From JABSQH01 sp965230015 (GTDB taxonomy: Bacteria; Actinomycetota; Acidimicrobiia; Acidimicrobiales; Ilumatobacteraceae), in contig CBDDKF010000003.1 in the NCBI GenBank assembly GCA_965230015.1, positions 62,001-126,000 on the forward strand: DNA of 64,000 nt, written 5' to 3'. Of the stretch, positions 50,920 to 59,386 are shown in pieces (positions within the stretch are counted from its first letter, which is position 1; every line of letters begins with the position of its first letter). The position numbers were made by a program, and so were the translations under genes. The notes under the pieces are model-generated. The model saw only the letters and a program-made list of their open reading frames with translations. It did not search any database and was not told the origin of the DNA.

Positions 50920-51690
50920 ATGCGATCGTCACGACGGCTGCTGGTCAGCGCACTTGCGCTGCTCATTCTCACCTGGGCTGTGGCCGGTTGCGCCGACCCG
51001 CAGCTCAACGGCACGTCGCCGCTCGACTCACAAACCCCGCCCACAACCCCAGCGCGAGTTGCCGTGTCAACAACGGCGATACTCGCCTGGCCGACACTCC
51101 CAGGTGTCAGCAACACCGAGACACCCACGACCGTCCCACCACCCACGACGTCACTGCTTGCCGTCGCCGGCACCCAGCAGGGCGCCACAACGACCACTCC
51201 TGCTGAACCCGTCTACGCGCTCGTCGGAGACTCCATCACATCGCTTCAGCCACACATCTACGAACGCCGCCTCGGGAGATGCGGGTCCTGGCACATCGAC
51301 GCCCAATTCGGAAGGCGCACAGTCGGCGACGCCTCAGGCCTCAGTGCCGCAACACGACTCGCAGAACACAACCCAGACCACTGGATCATCAACCTCGGCA
51401 CCAACGACGCCGGAGAACCCGGACGCCTCGACGCCAACACGGCGAGAAAGCGGGTCGAAGACCTCCTCGAAATCATCGGCAACCGCCCCTCGACCTGGGT
51501 CACCGTCGTCAGCCCCGAACATCCCGATGACGCCGACACCTGGAATCACACGCTCGAACAACTCGAACTACCAACCATCGACTGGGCCCAACACACCAAC
51601 CCCGAATTCCGATGGGACGGCGTCCACGTCACAGAGGCCGGCGCCGAGCAACTGGCCGAGCTCTACTGCGTTGCAGCCAACACTCCGTAG
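50920..51690 (+). CDS. Secreted SGNH/GDSL hydrolase lipoprotein
   Basis: 256 residues from ATG 50920, 27 nt after the P6 partner and likely in the same operon. Signal and lipobox: LLVSALALLILTWAVAGC. Thr-rich linker to about 95, then an SGNH fold with all blocks intact: YALVGDSITSL (Ser), IINLGTNDAGEPG (Asn), WDGVHVTEAG (Asp, His). An esterase or acetyl-hydrolase acting on wall or surface glycans is likely. This contrasts with the depleted SGNH domain at 46998. Confidence 0.8.
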   Translation: MRSSRRLLVSALALLILTWAVAGCADPQLNGTSPLDSQTPPTTPARVAVSTTAILAWPTLPGVSNTETPTTVPPPTTSLLAVAGTQQGATTTTPAEPVYALVGDSITSLQPHIYERRLGRCGSWHIDAQFGRRTVGDASGLSAATRLAEHNPDHWIINLGTNDAGEPGRLDANTARKRVEDLLEIIGNRPSTWVTVVSPEHPDDADTWNHTLEQLELPTIDWAQHTNPEFRWDGVHVTEAGAEQLAELYCVAANTP

Positions 51691-51758
51691 CGACCGGACC
51701 TGCCTGTCCACCTACTACCGGCACGGGCGACGTCGGCAAGGGATCTGCAACGTCAGGA

Positions 51759-51846
51759 GGCGCGCGATAACGCGCGCCGTGGGTACCCCTTCAGACCCGA
51801 TCGGGAACCGGCACGGTGCGCGCACCGACCCGAGCGATAACGCTCG
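51759..51846. terminator. Cluster of four GC-rich palindromes between convergent genes
   Basis: GGCGCGCG-ATAA-CGCGCGCC (51759-51778), CCCGATCGGG (51796-51805), CGGTGCGCGCACCG (51814-51827), CGAGCG-ATAA-CGCTCG (51831-51846). The first and last share the ATAA loop and form stable hairpins. Placed between the SGNH gene and the convergent HTH gene they could stop transcription from both sides, though no U-run follows. CCGGCAC near 51808 may be a GTGCCG site in reverse. Confidence 0.5.
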
Positions 51847-51918
51847 CCGCCCTGGGTCCGTCGCGCGAAAGATCCTGATTTCGCCAACGTTGCGGCAACC
51901 CCCGACCAACCTGTGTGG

Positions 51919-52575
51919 TCAGTGTATGTGCCGGTGCTTATGTGCTTCAACGAGTCCTTGTCGGTGGAGCTCGACGACGACGGTGCGATCGGTGACGTGG
52001 TGTCGTCGTCGGATCACGTCGATGGAGTCGCCGTTGGAGATCGCTTGCTGGAGGTCCCTTCGGCTGATCGCGGGGATGTCGTTTCGGAAGATACCGACCT
52101 GAGCGAGCCACACCGCAGCGGTGTTGACCGACACCTTGCCGCGCCGGGCGACGCCCTCGATCGTCTGCTCCGCTTCCCACCAGCTGGTGATTGTTGATTC
52201 GTCGGGCGGGTCAATCTCGCGGCGGCGGTTGTAGCGGTGCGCAGAGTTGCCACCGTGGCGGGCCAGCGCGGCATGCACCGCGTATCTCGTGACGCCGAGC
52301 TCGGCAGCAACGGCAATGACCGATGTCTCTGCCACTCGCTGTTCGAGCCACGCCATGTCCTGCAGCTGCGGTCGGCGGTTGCGTTGCGCGTGAGATCGGT
52401 CGCGGATCGCGATGCCGTGACGTTTCAGCGCAGCGAGGACCATCTGTTTGTTGATCCCGAGCTCGCCGGCGATCTGCGGCGTCGACTTCGTGGCATATGC
52501 GCCGCGGAGCCATTCGGGATCGTCGAGCACGGCCGGGCGAGCGTTGTACGGACCGCGACGCGCTCGGGCGCTCAT
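51919..52575 (-). CDS. Multi-HTH DNA-binding protein
   Basis: 218 residues from ATG 52575. Four or five helix-turn-helix-like units: STPQIAGELGINKQMVLAALKRHGI, SVIAVAAELGVTRYAVHAALARHG, TIEGVARRGKVSVNTAAVWLAQVGI, SIDVIRRRHHVTDRTVVVELHRQGL. Proteins with several homeodomain-like repeats often bind long or repeated DNA sites. As the last gene of the conjugation-type operon it may regulate it or bind an origin. No enzyme domain. Confidence 0.75.
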   Translation of the reverse strand: MSARARRGPYNARPAVLDDPEWLRGAYATKSTPQIAGELGINKQMVLAALKRHGIAIRDRSHAQRNRRPQLQDMAWLEQRVAETSVIAVAAELGVTRYAVHAALARHGGNSAHRYNRRREIDPPDESTITSWWEAEQTIEGVARRGKVSVNTAAVWLAQVGIFRNDIPAISRRDLQQAISNGDSIDVIRRRHHVTDRTVVVELHRQGLVEAHKHRHIH

Positions 52576-52692
52576 TGGCTGGACTGTCGCCACCAACGCA
52601 CAGCGAGCGCGAGGGTAATGACCGCGCCCATCAGGACGGCGATTGTCGCCGGGTTCACCCTGTCATCGTGGCACGCTGATTGACGGTCTGGG

Positions 52693-53514
52693 CTAGTCGC
52701 GGTCGACGGTGATTCGGAATGAGGCGACGAAGGGCAGGTGGTCGGAGACTTCGTTGCGGAACTTCTCGCGGCCCATGTCGAGTGTCCAGTGCATCGGGAA
52801 CAGGCGCAGGCTGCCGCGGATGTACTCAGTGGAGAATCGTTGGCTGATGGCGAACCCGTCGAGGAGGTTGGCGCGGCCGGCTTGGAGGATGTGACTGAAT
52901 CGATCTTGCAGATCCCACGACGACAGGAAGTCCATGAGGTCGTCGCCGCCGAGGTGATGGAAGTTGGAGATGTCTTGGCCGGGGATCATGTTGAAGTCGC
53001 CCATCAGCAAGATGTCGGGGTTGCGGTTCCCGTCGCCACGGAGGTCGGTGATGTAGGCGCCGATGGCTTTGCATTGCTCGTCGCGCAGTTTCTGGCTGGC
53101 GAGTTCGCGTCCGGATTTGAGGTGGACTGCGATGAGGTGGAAGTCGAACTTGCCGATCTTGACGTCGGCGGTGAACGCTTTGCGACGTGCCGGGTCGCCG
53201 CCGTTGGAGCCCTTGAGGAGCTGGGCGTTGGTGACGGTGATCCCGGTTTTGTGGAGGATCCCGATGTTCAACGGATGGTTCGTTGCGGCGTTCTGGTCGA
53301 GGTAGGTGTAGTCGTAGGCGAGGCCGTGCTGGTCGAGCAGTTCGGTTTGCAGGGTGATGAGGTGTTGTTCGGTGGGGATCTCCACGAGGGTGACGAATTC
53401 GGCGTCGATCAAGCTCAACCCCTTCGCCTGTGTGCGGAGTCGTTCGTCGGTGATGCCGTGGAAACCGGCGAGGTTCCACGCCGCGATTGATGCGGTCGAC
53501 TTGGTGAATTCCAT
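52693..53514 (-). CDS. Endonuclease/exonuclease/phosphatase-fold protein
   Basis: 273 residues from ATG 53514 (MEFTKSTASIAAWNLAGF). EEP motifs: AAWNLAGFHG, VTLVEIPTE (metal Glu), LIAVHLKSG, ILLMGDFNMIPG (Asp/Asn), EVSDHLPFVASF (Asp-His). Family members cut DNA, RNA, phospholipids or inositol phosphates. In a plasmid-type operon a nuclease role is plausible. Complete with conserved active site. Confidence 0.85.
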   Translation of the reverse strand: MEFTKSTASIAAWNLAGFHGITDERLRTQAKGLSLIDAEFVTLVEIPTEQHLITLQTELLDQHGLAYDYTYLDQNAATNHPLNIGILHKTGITVTNAQLLKGSNGGDPARRKAFTADVKIGKFDFHLIAVHLKSGRELASQKLRDEQCKAIGAYITDLRGDGNRNPDILLMGDFNMIPGQDISNFHHLGGDDLMDFLSSWDLQDRFSHILQAGRANLLDGFAISQRFSTEYIRGSLRLFPMHWTLDMGREKFRNEVSDHLPFVASFRITVDRD

Positions 53515-53577
53515 GTCCGTCCCCTTCTCGTTGACGAGATGCCCGCTCGTCATTCTTGTACGGGGACACAAGTTGGG

Positions 53578-53712
53578 TCAGCGTGGCGGGTCGCCGGGTT
53601 TCCAGCCATCCCACTTGGCCATGTACGCGGCGTGCTTGCGTCGAATGTCTTCGCGCAACTCTGCCAGTTCTTCGTCGGTCTCGGGCACCCGTGTGGTTCG
53701 CTGGTTGGGCAT
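53578..53712 (-). CDS. Small acidic/basic helical protein
   Basis: 44 residues from ATG 53712, too short for default gene finding. PETDEELAELREDIRRKHAAYMAKWDGWKPGDPPR reads as one charged helix followed by a Trp/Pro tail. It sits 64 nt upstream of the EEP gene in the same direction. Unknown; coding call rests on composition and position. Confidence 0.45.
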   Translation of the reverse strand: MPNQRTTRVPETDEELAELREDIRRKHAAYMAKWDGWKPGDPPR

Positions 53713-53833
53713 CTGCCCGTCCCGGCCGCTCACGCGGGTCCAGTCAGATGTCACCTAGTATGGGTTTGCGCGTCTTCGTCGAGGTCGACTGGGCGGCAGG
53801 CGTTGACGTCGGCCCTGAGTTTGAGTTCGCTGG

Positions 53834-54508
53834 TCAGTCTCGGTCGAGTGCGGCGATGCGGTCGATGACGGTGGCGATGTCGCGGCTGCGGTAGCGGTCG
53901 TGGGGCCGGTCGCGAAGGGTTGCGTTGCCGACGCGCGAGTGGGCCGCGATGTTGTCGAAGGACTGGACCTTGGTGTGTTGCTCGAGGCGTGCCCCGGCAC
54001 CGACGTTGGCCGTCGGGCCGACGCGCGATCCGGTGCCAATGACGGCGCCGGGTCCGACGCGGCTGCCGTCGAGGACCGAGGCGTATGCGCCGACGTAGGC
54101 GCCGTCGGTGATGCGCGCGTAACGGCCAACGGTTGCGTCGGTCCCGACGTGGGCGTGTGGACCGACGAACGCGTGTGGGCCGATCACTGCGCCGGGTTCG
54201 ATGGTGGCAGTGTCGTCGATGATCGCTGTGGGAGCGATGCGCGCCGTGTGGTGGACCATTGGGTTGTGGATTCGTTCCATGTCGCCGGACTTCACGGCGG
54301 TGCCGTTGCGGCCAGCCTCGACGAGCTCCCACTGGGCGCGCTGTTCGTCCCAGTAGACGATGTCGCCAGACGCGGTGTGGAAGATGTCGTTGTGGTCGGA
54401 GTCGGGGTGGTGGACCAGCTCGATGCCGAGTTGCGATGCCTGCTCGAACGATAGCTCGCGGGCGCCTATCGCATTGAGGTGTTTGGCGAGTTGAGTTCCG
54501 GTGTCCAT
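53834..54508 (-). CDS. Left-handed beta-helix (hexapeptide-repeat) protein
   Basis: 224 residues from ATG 54508. A small alpha/beta N-terminal part (1-80, SGDIVYWDEQRAQWELVEAG) precedes about 16 hexapeptide units (about 85-195: IEPGAVIGPHAFVGPHAHVG, VGPGAVIGTGSRVGPTANVG), the fold of acyltransferases and carbonic anhydrase-like proteins. No clear catalytic His loop, so binding or structural use is possible. The start overlaps the primase gene end by 43 nt. Unusual for a conjugation operon. Confidence 0.75.
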   Translation of the reverse strand: MDTGTQLAKHLNAIGARELSFEQASQLGIELVHHPDSDHNDIFHTASGDIVYWDEQRAQWELVEAGRNGTAVKSGDMERIHNPMVHHTARIAPTAIIDDTATIEPGAVIGPHAFVGPHAHVGTDATVGRYARITDGAYVGAYASVLDGSRVGPGAVIGTGSRVGPTANVGAGARLEQHTKVQSFDNIAAHSRVGNATLRDRPHDRYRSRDIATVIDRIAALDRD

Positions 54509-55500
54509 GTCGGGCTCCTGTGGTAGGTGTCGTTGAGGTCTTGTCCGGCAGGGAGTTGCAGGACGGCGACGTCGCTTCCGAGCTGTTGTCGGAGCGCTCG
54601 AGCGGGCTTGTGGCCGGCGTCGTCGTTGTCGAGCGCGATCACGATCCGTTCACCGCTTGCGTAGTGCTGGATCCGTGACGCCGTGGTTGCCCGCAGTGTC
54701 GTCGAGGACGTGATGACTGCGGACCGGAACCCGGCGGTGACGGCGATCAGGCCGTCGGCGATCCCTTCGGTGACCAGCACCGGGCCGGTGGTGATGTTGC
54801 TTCGGGGGAACGACACCGCAGGGATTGAGCCGTGGGCCCGTCGAGGGTTGGCGTACTTGAAGTTGCGTGCCCGGAGCAGTCGGCACTGCACATGGATTGG
54901 TTCGCCGAACCGATCAAACGAGACGAACGTGACGCCGGTACCGCCGGGCAGACCCGGCCGACGCCGTTGGGGCGTGGTGATGTTGCCGGGCAATCCCTCG
55001 TCGCGTGGGATCAGTTTCGGGCCCGGATCGAACCCGACCAGGTTGTCGCGAAGGACCGACTCTTCGAACCCGCGGCTTCGTAGCCAGTTCCTTGCTTCTT
55101 GTGCTCCGGGCTCCCACAGCGCTGTGGCGCAGGCGTGCAGGTAGTCGCGGGCTCCGTCGGAGAGCGGCACCGTGGTTGGCTGTGCGGGCCGGCGCGGCGA
55201 CGGGTCGAACGCTTCGTCGCCGACGGTGTTCGTGCGTTGCTCGAGGGTGGCGATGGCTTGAGCGACGGTCATCGAACGCGCAACGACAAGCGCGTCGATC
55301 GCTGTCCCTCCGGCGCCGCATGACCAGCACCGCCACCGCTCGGTGCCGTGGGAGTCAGTGAACACGGTGGTCGATGGGTCGTGGTCGTCGTGGGTGGGCA
55401 CGATGCAGTGCCAGCGCTGCTGACCCATCGGAGCTGTTCCGGTGAGCTCGTTGAGCAGGTCGCCGAGATCGGTTCGCGCGAGGGCCGCAGCGACGCTCAC
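54466..55500 (-). CDS. DnaG-type primase / TOPRIM protein
   Basis: 344 residues from GTG 55500, which overlaps the upstream TGA by 4 nt. CHC2-type zinc finger (HCIVPTHDDHDPSTTVF, RWRCWSCGAGGTAIDALV); central helices; TOPRIM: VLVTEGIADGLIAVTAG (Glu) and IVIALDNDDAGHKPARAL (Asp-x-Asp). Such short plasmid/phage primases make RNA primers for the transferred strand or replicon. The helicase-interaction domain of chromosomal DnaG is missing, as expected for mobile elements. Confidence 0.88.
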   Translation of the reverse strand: MSVAAALARTDLGDLLNELTGTAPMGQQRWHCIVPTHDDHDPSTTVFTDSHGTERWRCWSCGAGGTAIDALVVARSMTVAQAIATLEQRTNTVGDEAFDPSPRRPAQPTTVPLSDGARDYLHACATALWEPGAQEARNWLRSRGFEESVLRDNLVGFDPGPKLIPRDEGLPGNITTPQRRRPGLPGGTGVTFVSFDRFGEPIHVQCRLLRARNFKYANPRRAHGSIPAVSFPRSNITTGPVLVTEGIADGLIAVTAGFRSAVITSSTTLRATTASRIQHYASGERIVIALDNDDAGHKPARALRQQLGSDVAVLQLPAGQDLNDTYHRSPTWTPELNSPNTSMR

Positions 55501-56051
55501 CGCGCACCACCAACGGCACCGCCGGTGGTCGAGGGGACCGCGTCGTCGCTGTCGTCGTAGTCCGGGTTCGACCACCAGGCGCGCATCGTCGGCACCCCGC
55601 TCGTGGTGAACGTGACCGGCGCCTGCGCTTTGTGTTCGGTCTGGTCACACGGCACCTTCCAGTACCGCTCGATGCGACCCAACGACCAGTCCAACTCTCG
55701 GAGGAAACCAATCGGCAGGCTCGCGTTCTGTGCCGGGATCCAGCTGTGTTGCCACAAGAAGAACAGCGCCAGCAGCTCCTCGACCAGGGCGGGGTGACGA
55801 ATCCAGCACGGCGGGATCCGCCCCTGCAGGCGGAACGTGTGGACGAGCCAATCGACCCACGCGGTGAGATCGGCGAACAACGCACCGCAACTGTCGCCGG
55901 CGATCTCGGGACGACGAGCCGTGAGATACGCCTGCCCATCGAAATGTGTCGAGGAGAACCACATCGGCGGCGGCTCAGGCCCGTACTCGAGCATTGCCTC
56001 GTCGTCGTCGACGAGGGCCGGGTCGGCGCCGTTGCTGACGGGGTCGCTCAT
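55497..56051 (-). CDS. Conjugation-operon protein, unknown
   Basis: 184 residues from ATG 56051; start and stop both overlap neighbours by 4 nt. Mostly helical with many Trp (LTAWVDWLVHTFRLQGRIPPCWIRHPALVEELLALFFLWQHSWIPA, split by short loops) and an acidic C-terminus. The WI-HPALVEELLAL pattern occurs in hypothetical proteins next to VirD4 in actinobacterial conjugative elements. It may assist coupling-protein function; no known domain. Confidence 0.65.
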   Translation of the reverse strand: MSDPVSNGADPALVDDDEAMLEYGPEPPPMWFSSTHFDGQAYLTARRPEIAGDSCGALFADLTAWVDWLVHTFRLQGRIPPCWIRHPALVEELLALFFLWQHSWIPAQNASLPIGFLRELDWSLGRIERYWKVPCDQTEHKAQAPVTFTTSGVPTMRAWWSNPDYDDSDDAVPSTTGGAVGGAR

Positions 56052-57814
56052 CGGGCGCTCCGATCGGCCTTGGGTGGCTTCATGTCGAAGATCCGCGGCT
56101 GACGCAGCAGGATCCCGCGCGCCGAACGAGCGATCAGGAGCGCTTCGCCTCGTTCGTCGGAGTTGAGTGCTCGGATCTCGTCGGGGCGCATCACCGGGAC
56201 CTGCCGCCACGACCACGAGTAGTCCCCAGGGTCCAGCAGCCCGGTACGGCTACTCCGTGACGTCTGTGTCGTCACTTCATCTCGTGGACCCAACAACGCG
56301 GAGAGGTCCTGCAGATCCTGAGCGTCGGATAGGCCACCCAACACGAGCTTGGCGTTGTTGAAGTCCAACAACGCGTCGCCCATCTCTTTGCCCCAGGCGT
56401 TGCGCGCTGCAGCCATCGACTGCAACACGACGATCGTCTGCAGCCCGGACCCGCCACCGGTCGAGAGCAGCTGATCGAGCCGTGGGATCGGCGCCACGTT
56501 GACCGCTTCATCAAGCGCGAGCAGTAGCGGAGGCCGGAGACGACCGTGGGTGCTGCGTCGTGCCGCGTCCCGTGCGGACTCGGCGATCGCCGCGGTGAGC
56601 GCCGTACACACGCCAGCGGATTGGCGTTGCTGGGAGTCGGACCCGAGCATCCACACCGTGCCTCGCGTGGCAACGAATGCGTCGGTGTCGAACGACTCGG
56701 CGATCGGCACGTCGCACATGTGCTGCACGCGGGGCAGCCGGAACGGTTCCAGCGCCTGCAGCACCTGCCCGGTGACACCTGCCTTGTAGCGGGGGTCCTG
56801 GCCGATCGCCGCTTCCAGCTGCGCCGCCGATGACATCAACGCGCGCTGCTCACGACCCGTCTCGAGCAGCGCTGCGGTGGCTCGGATCGCTTCGACGGGT
56901 GACTCGTCGCTGTCGCGGTCGGCCCACGCAACGACGTCACTCATTCGACCGTTCTGTAGAGCGGCGGCGATGAGGTACGCGGCGAGGACCGCTTGGCCGT
57001 TGTTCCGCCAGAACGTGTCGTTTGGTCCACCTTCGGGCACCGCGGCGAACAGCGCCTCGGCGCGCAGCCGAGCGGTGACCATCTCGGTGCAGCCACGCAA
57101 CGGTGACCACCGCACGCTGCGCACACCCGCAGGTGTTGGCCGATCGTCGTCGCGCATCGGCTCGCACAGCCACATCGGACCGCCGGTGTGCCGGCGCCAC
57201 GGGTGGGTCCAGATCATGATGTCGTCGCGCACCCCGGTGGCGACCACGGGGCCGTCATGGGACACCACCGCCGGCGCCACCGTGCCCGACGTCTTGCCCG
57301 ACCGCGGCGGCGCCAACACCAGCAGCGTCGACTCTTTGGAGATCCACACCGGACGACCGGAGTACTTCTCGTTGCCGAGCCGAACCCCGGAGTGCGCTGG
57401 ATTCTTGTCTCGCTCTCCGAGGATCACCGAGGAGCGCTTGACGATTGCCCGCGCCGAGAACGGTGCCAGCTCCGAGCCATGTGCCAGCCCGCGGCTGCGA
57501 GCTCGGTTGCGGTTCGCCCGGTGCGTGCCGATCACCATGCCGATCACCGCCAACACGACGGCGATGGCGATGATCGTGACGCCGAAGCGCGGTCCGGTGA
57601 GCCCGGAGCCGGCGATGTTCTCCGGTGTCATCAGATTCGTGTACGCCTCGATCAGCGTCGACAGGTCTTCGCTCGGGCGCCAACCCGTCGTCGACCACAG
57701 CTGCGCCGACAATGCCGGCGCCGCCCAGGCCGTGACGATCGCCCCGGCGAGTACGACCCACCGACCCCAGCTCGACACCGGAGAGCGTGCCGCTTGGCTG
57801 GCCGTCGCGGTCAT
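56048..57814 (-). CDS. virD4: VirD4/TraG-type coupling ATPase
   Basis: 588 residues from ATG 57814. Two N-terminal membrane helices (about 17-37 and 78-97), then the motor domain: Walker A LAPPRSGKTSG (about 167-177), GPVVATGVRDDI, Walker B LLLALDEAVNVAPI, TIVVLQSMAAARNAWG, NAKLVLGGLSDAQDLQDLSALLG. Coupling proteins take the DNA-protein complex to the secretion channel. Full length. ATGA overlaps with both neighbours show a single operon. The symbol is by family role. Confidence 0.92.
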   Translation of the reverse strand: MTATASQAARSPVSSWGRWVVLAGAIVTAWAAPALSAQLWSTTGWRPSEDLSTLIEAYTNLMTPENIAGSGLTGPRFGVTIIAIAVVLAVIGMVIGTHRANRNRARSRGLAHGSELAPFSARAIVKRSSVILGERDKNPAHSGVRLGNEKYSGRPVWISKESTLLVLAPPRSGKTSGTVAPAVVSHDGPVVATGVRDDIMIWTHPWRRHTGGPMWLCEPMRDDDRPTPAGVRSVRWSPLRGCTEMVTARLRAEALFAAVPEGGPNDTFWRNNGQAVLAAYLIAAALQNGRMSDVVAWADRDSDESPVEAIRATAALLETGREQRALMSSAAQLEAAIGQDPRYKAGVTGQVLQALEPFRLPRVQHMCDVPIAESFDTDAFVATRGTVWMLGSDSQQRQSAGVCTALTAAIAESARDAARRSTHGRLRPPLLLALDEAVNVAPIPRLDQLLSTGGGSGLQTIVVLQSMAAARNAWGKEMGDALLDFNNAKLVLGGLSDAQDLQDLSALLGPRDEVTTQTSRSSRTGLLDPGDYSWSWRQVPVMRPDEIRALNSDERGEALLIARSARGILLRQPRIFDMKPPKADRSAR

Positions 57815-58806
57815 GGCTCCAGGCGCCCTTCGCTCACGAACCGGGCGCGGTCACCAAACACCATCCAGCTCTCCCCAGGTGCGCCGAGAAACAACGTCGC
57901 CCCGCCTTCGCCCGGCTCGCTGATCCACCCAGCCAGCGCCCCGGCCGCCAGCACGGGAACGGACTCGGCCGCCGGCTGCTGGGCGGTCGCCTCGACCGTG
58001 ATCCTGAGCGTCGAGTTGCTCGACGGTGCTGGCGATCCGAACGTGACCGCCACGGTGTCCACCGCTGCGCCGAGCTCGTCGAGCACGGCGCGCATCGACG
58101 GGTGGACGTCGCGCGGGGTCTGGCCGTCGACGGTGGTCCGCAACACCCCCACTGACCGCAGCTGCGAATCGACCTGCGGGAACGCACAGCCCTGCAGCAC
58201 CCATCCCACCGGCGCCGCGTCGTAGGTGCGGGTGACGCACTCGGCGCCCTCGACCGTCTCGGAGTCGGTGAGCGGATCGATCTCGGCGAGGCCGGCGTCA
58301 GCGGCCAAGTCGGTGAGGTATTCATCGACCGTCGTCTCGGTCGGTGAGGTGAACAGCCACTGCAACGCATCGACGCGCCGCCACGACCCGTCGACACGGG
58401 TCGCCTCCAGCTCGGCCTCGACGAGGCGAACCTCATCACCAGCGACGACCGGCAGCCCGACGTCACCGAACCGACGCTGCCACGCCTCCGTGGTTGCCAG
58501 TTCACCGCCGCCCGACGCGATCGCCGAGGTGATCTCGACCGGCAGTCCTGCCGCCTTCACCTCCACAGCAGGCGGCGACCCAGTCGACGTCGTCGACACG
58601 GCGGGTGGTTCGGCCGAGCCGGCACCCGACGTCCCGGCCGTATTCGCATCCGGCGGCAGGGTGGTCGACGTCGACGACACCGACTCAGTGGGGACGGTCG
58701 GCGCTGGCACCGTCACGTCGAGGGTCGAGGTGGGCGACGCCGTGTCGGCAGCCGGGGCGCAACCCGCACAGCCCACCGCGACTGCGGCGACGATTGCCCT
58801 ACGCAT
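57811..58806 (-). CDS. Lipoprotein of the conjugation operon
   Basis: 331 residues from ATG 58806. Signal MRRAIVAAVAVGCAGC with lipobox; long Thr/Ser/Pro linker (20-100); then beta-rich domain (about 105-331: WQRRFGDVGLPVVAGDEVRLVEAELEATRVDGSWRRVDAL cut here). No named domain; it could be a TcpC/VirB8-like surface or channel component. Position between VirB4-linked and VirD4 genes supports a role in the secretion channel. Confidence 0.65.
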   Translation of the reverse strand: MRRAIVAAVAVGCAGCAPAADTASPTSTLDVTVPAPTVPTESVSSTSTTLPPDANTAGTSGAGSAEPPAVSTTSTGSPPAVEVKAAGLPVEITSAIASGGGELATTEAWQRRFGDVGLPVVAGDEVRLVEAELEATRVDGSWRRVDALQWLFTSPTETTVDEYLTDLAADAGLAEIDPLTDSETVEGAECVTRTYDAAPVGWVLQGCAFPQVDSQLRSVGVLRTTVDGQTPRDVHPSMRAVLDELGAAVDTVAVTFGSPAPSSNSTLRITVEATAQQPAAESVPVLAAGALAGWISEPGEGGATLFLGAPGESWMVFGDRARFVSEGRLEP

Positions 58807-59386
58807 GAGCGAACACGGCGCGCATCTGCCGGCTCCAGCGAGAGACGTACATCCGATCCCGGCGCGGGATCTCCTCGGTGCCGTGGCCAAGCCGGCGGGC
58901 CAGCATCGGCACGACCCGATCGGGGATCTCGATCGCCGACAGGATCGACTCGGCGGCGAGCCGCTCGACGACCTCCTCGGCGACCGGCCGGTCCGAACCG
59001 TCGCTATCGGACAGCGCGGCATGCAGCCGCTGGGCGTCCCAGGCTCGTTGCTCGCGTCGCACGTAGCGGCGCACCGTCGCGCTCACCGCGTCGAACAGGG
59101 CTCGCTGCTCAGTGACGCCGGCGTGGTAGTGCTCCCACATCGCTGCGTCAATCTCCGCGTCGATGTCGGGGACCCTCGCCCAGCGCCTGCGGAGGAACCG
59201 ACGCCAGATTCGGCTGGCGTCGTAGATGTCGTAGAACTCGGCATGATCGCTCATGGGCCGATCGTCGAAACCGGGTTGCCAGCTGGCTGCCAGCCAGCGC
59301 CACCAAACCGGCCCAATTCGATGCCAGAGACGCCTCTGGCACCAGCTCACGGCACCTTTCTTGAAATCTCGGCCGGGATCCGTCAT
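58799..59386 (-). CDS. Conjugation-operon cytosolic protein, unknown
   Basis: 195 residues from ATG 59386, which overlaps the VirB4 stop by 4 nt. Very rich in Arg and Trp (WCQRRLWHRIGPVWWRWLAASW, ASRIWRRFLRRRWARVPDIDAEIDAAMWEHY) and helical throughout. Likely DNA- or membrane-surface-associated. No family recognised. Confidence 0.65.
   Translation of the reverse strand: MTDPGRDFKKGAVSWCQRRLWHRIGPVWWRWLAASWQPGFDDRPMSDHAEFYDIYDASRIWRRFLRRRWARVPDIDAEIDAAMWEHYHAGVTEQRALFDAVSATVRRYVRREQRAWDAQRLHAALSDSDGSDRPVAEEVVERLAAESILSAIEIPDRVVPMLARRLGHGTEEIPRRDRMYVSRWSRQMRAVFAHA

Noticed and set aside
51759..51846. CRISPR-like or tandem repeat array
   Set aside because: The palindromes differ in sequence and spacing and there are no spacer units.
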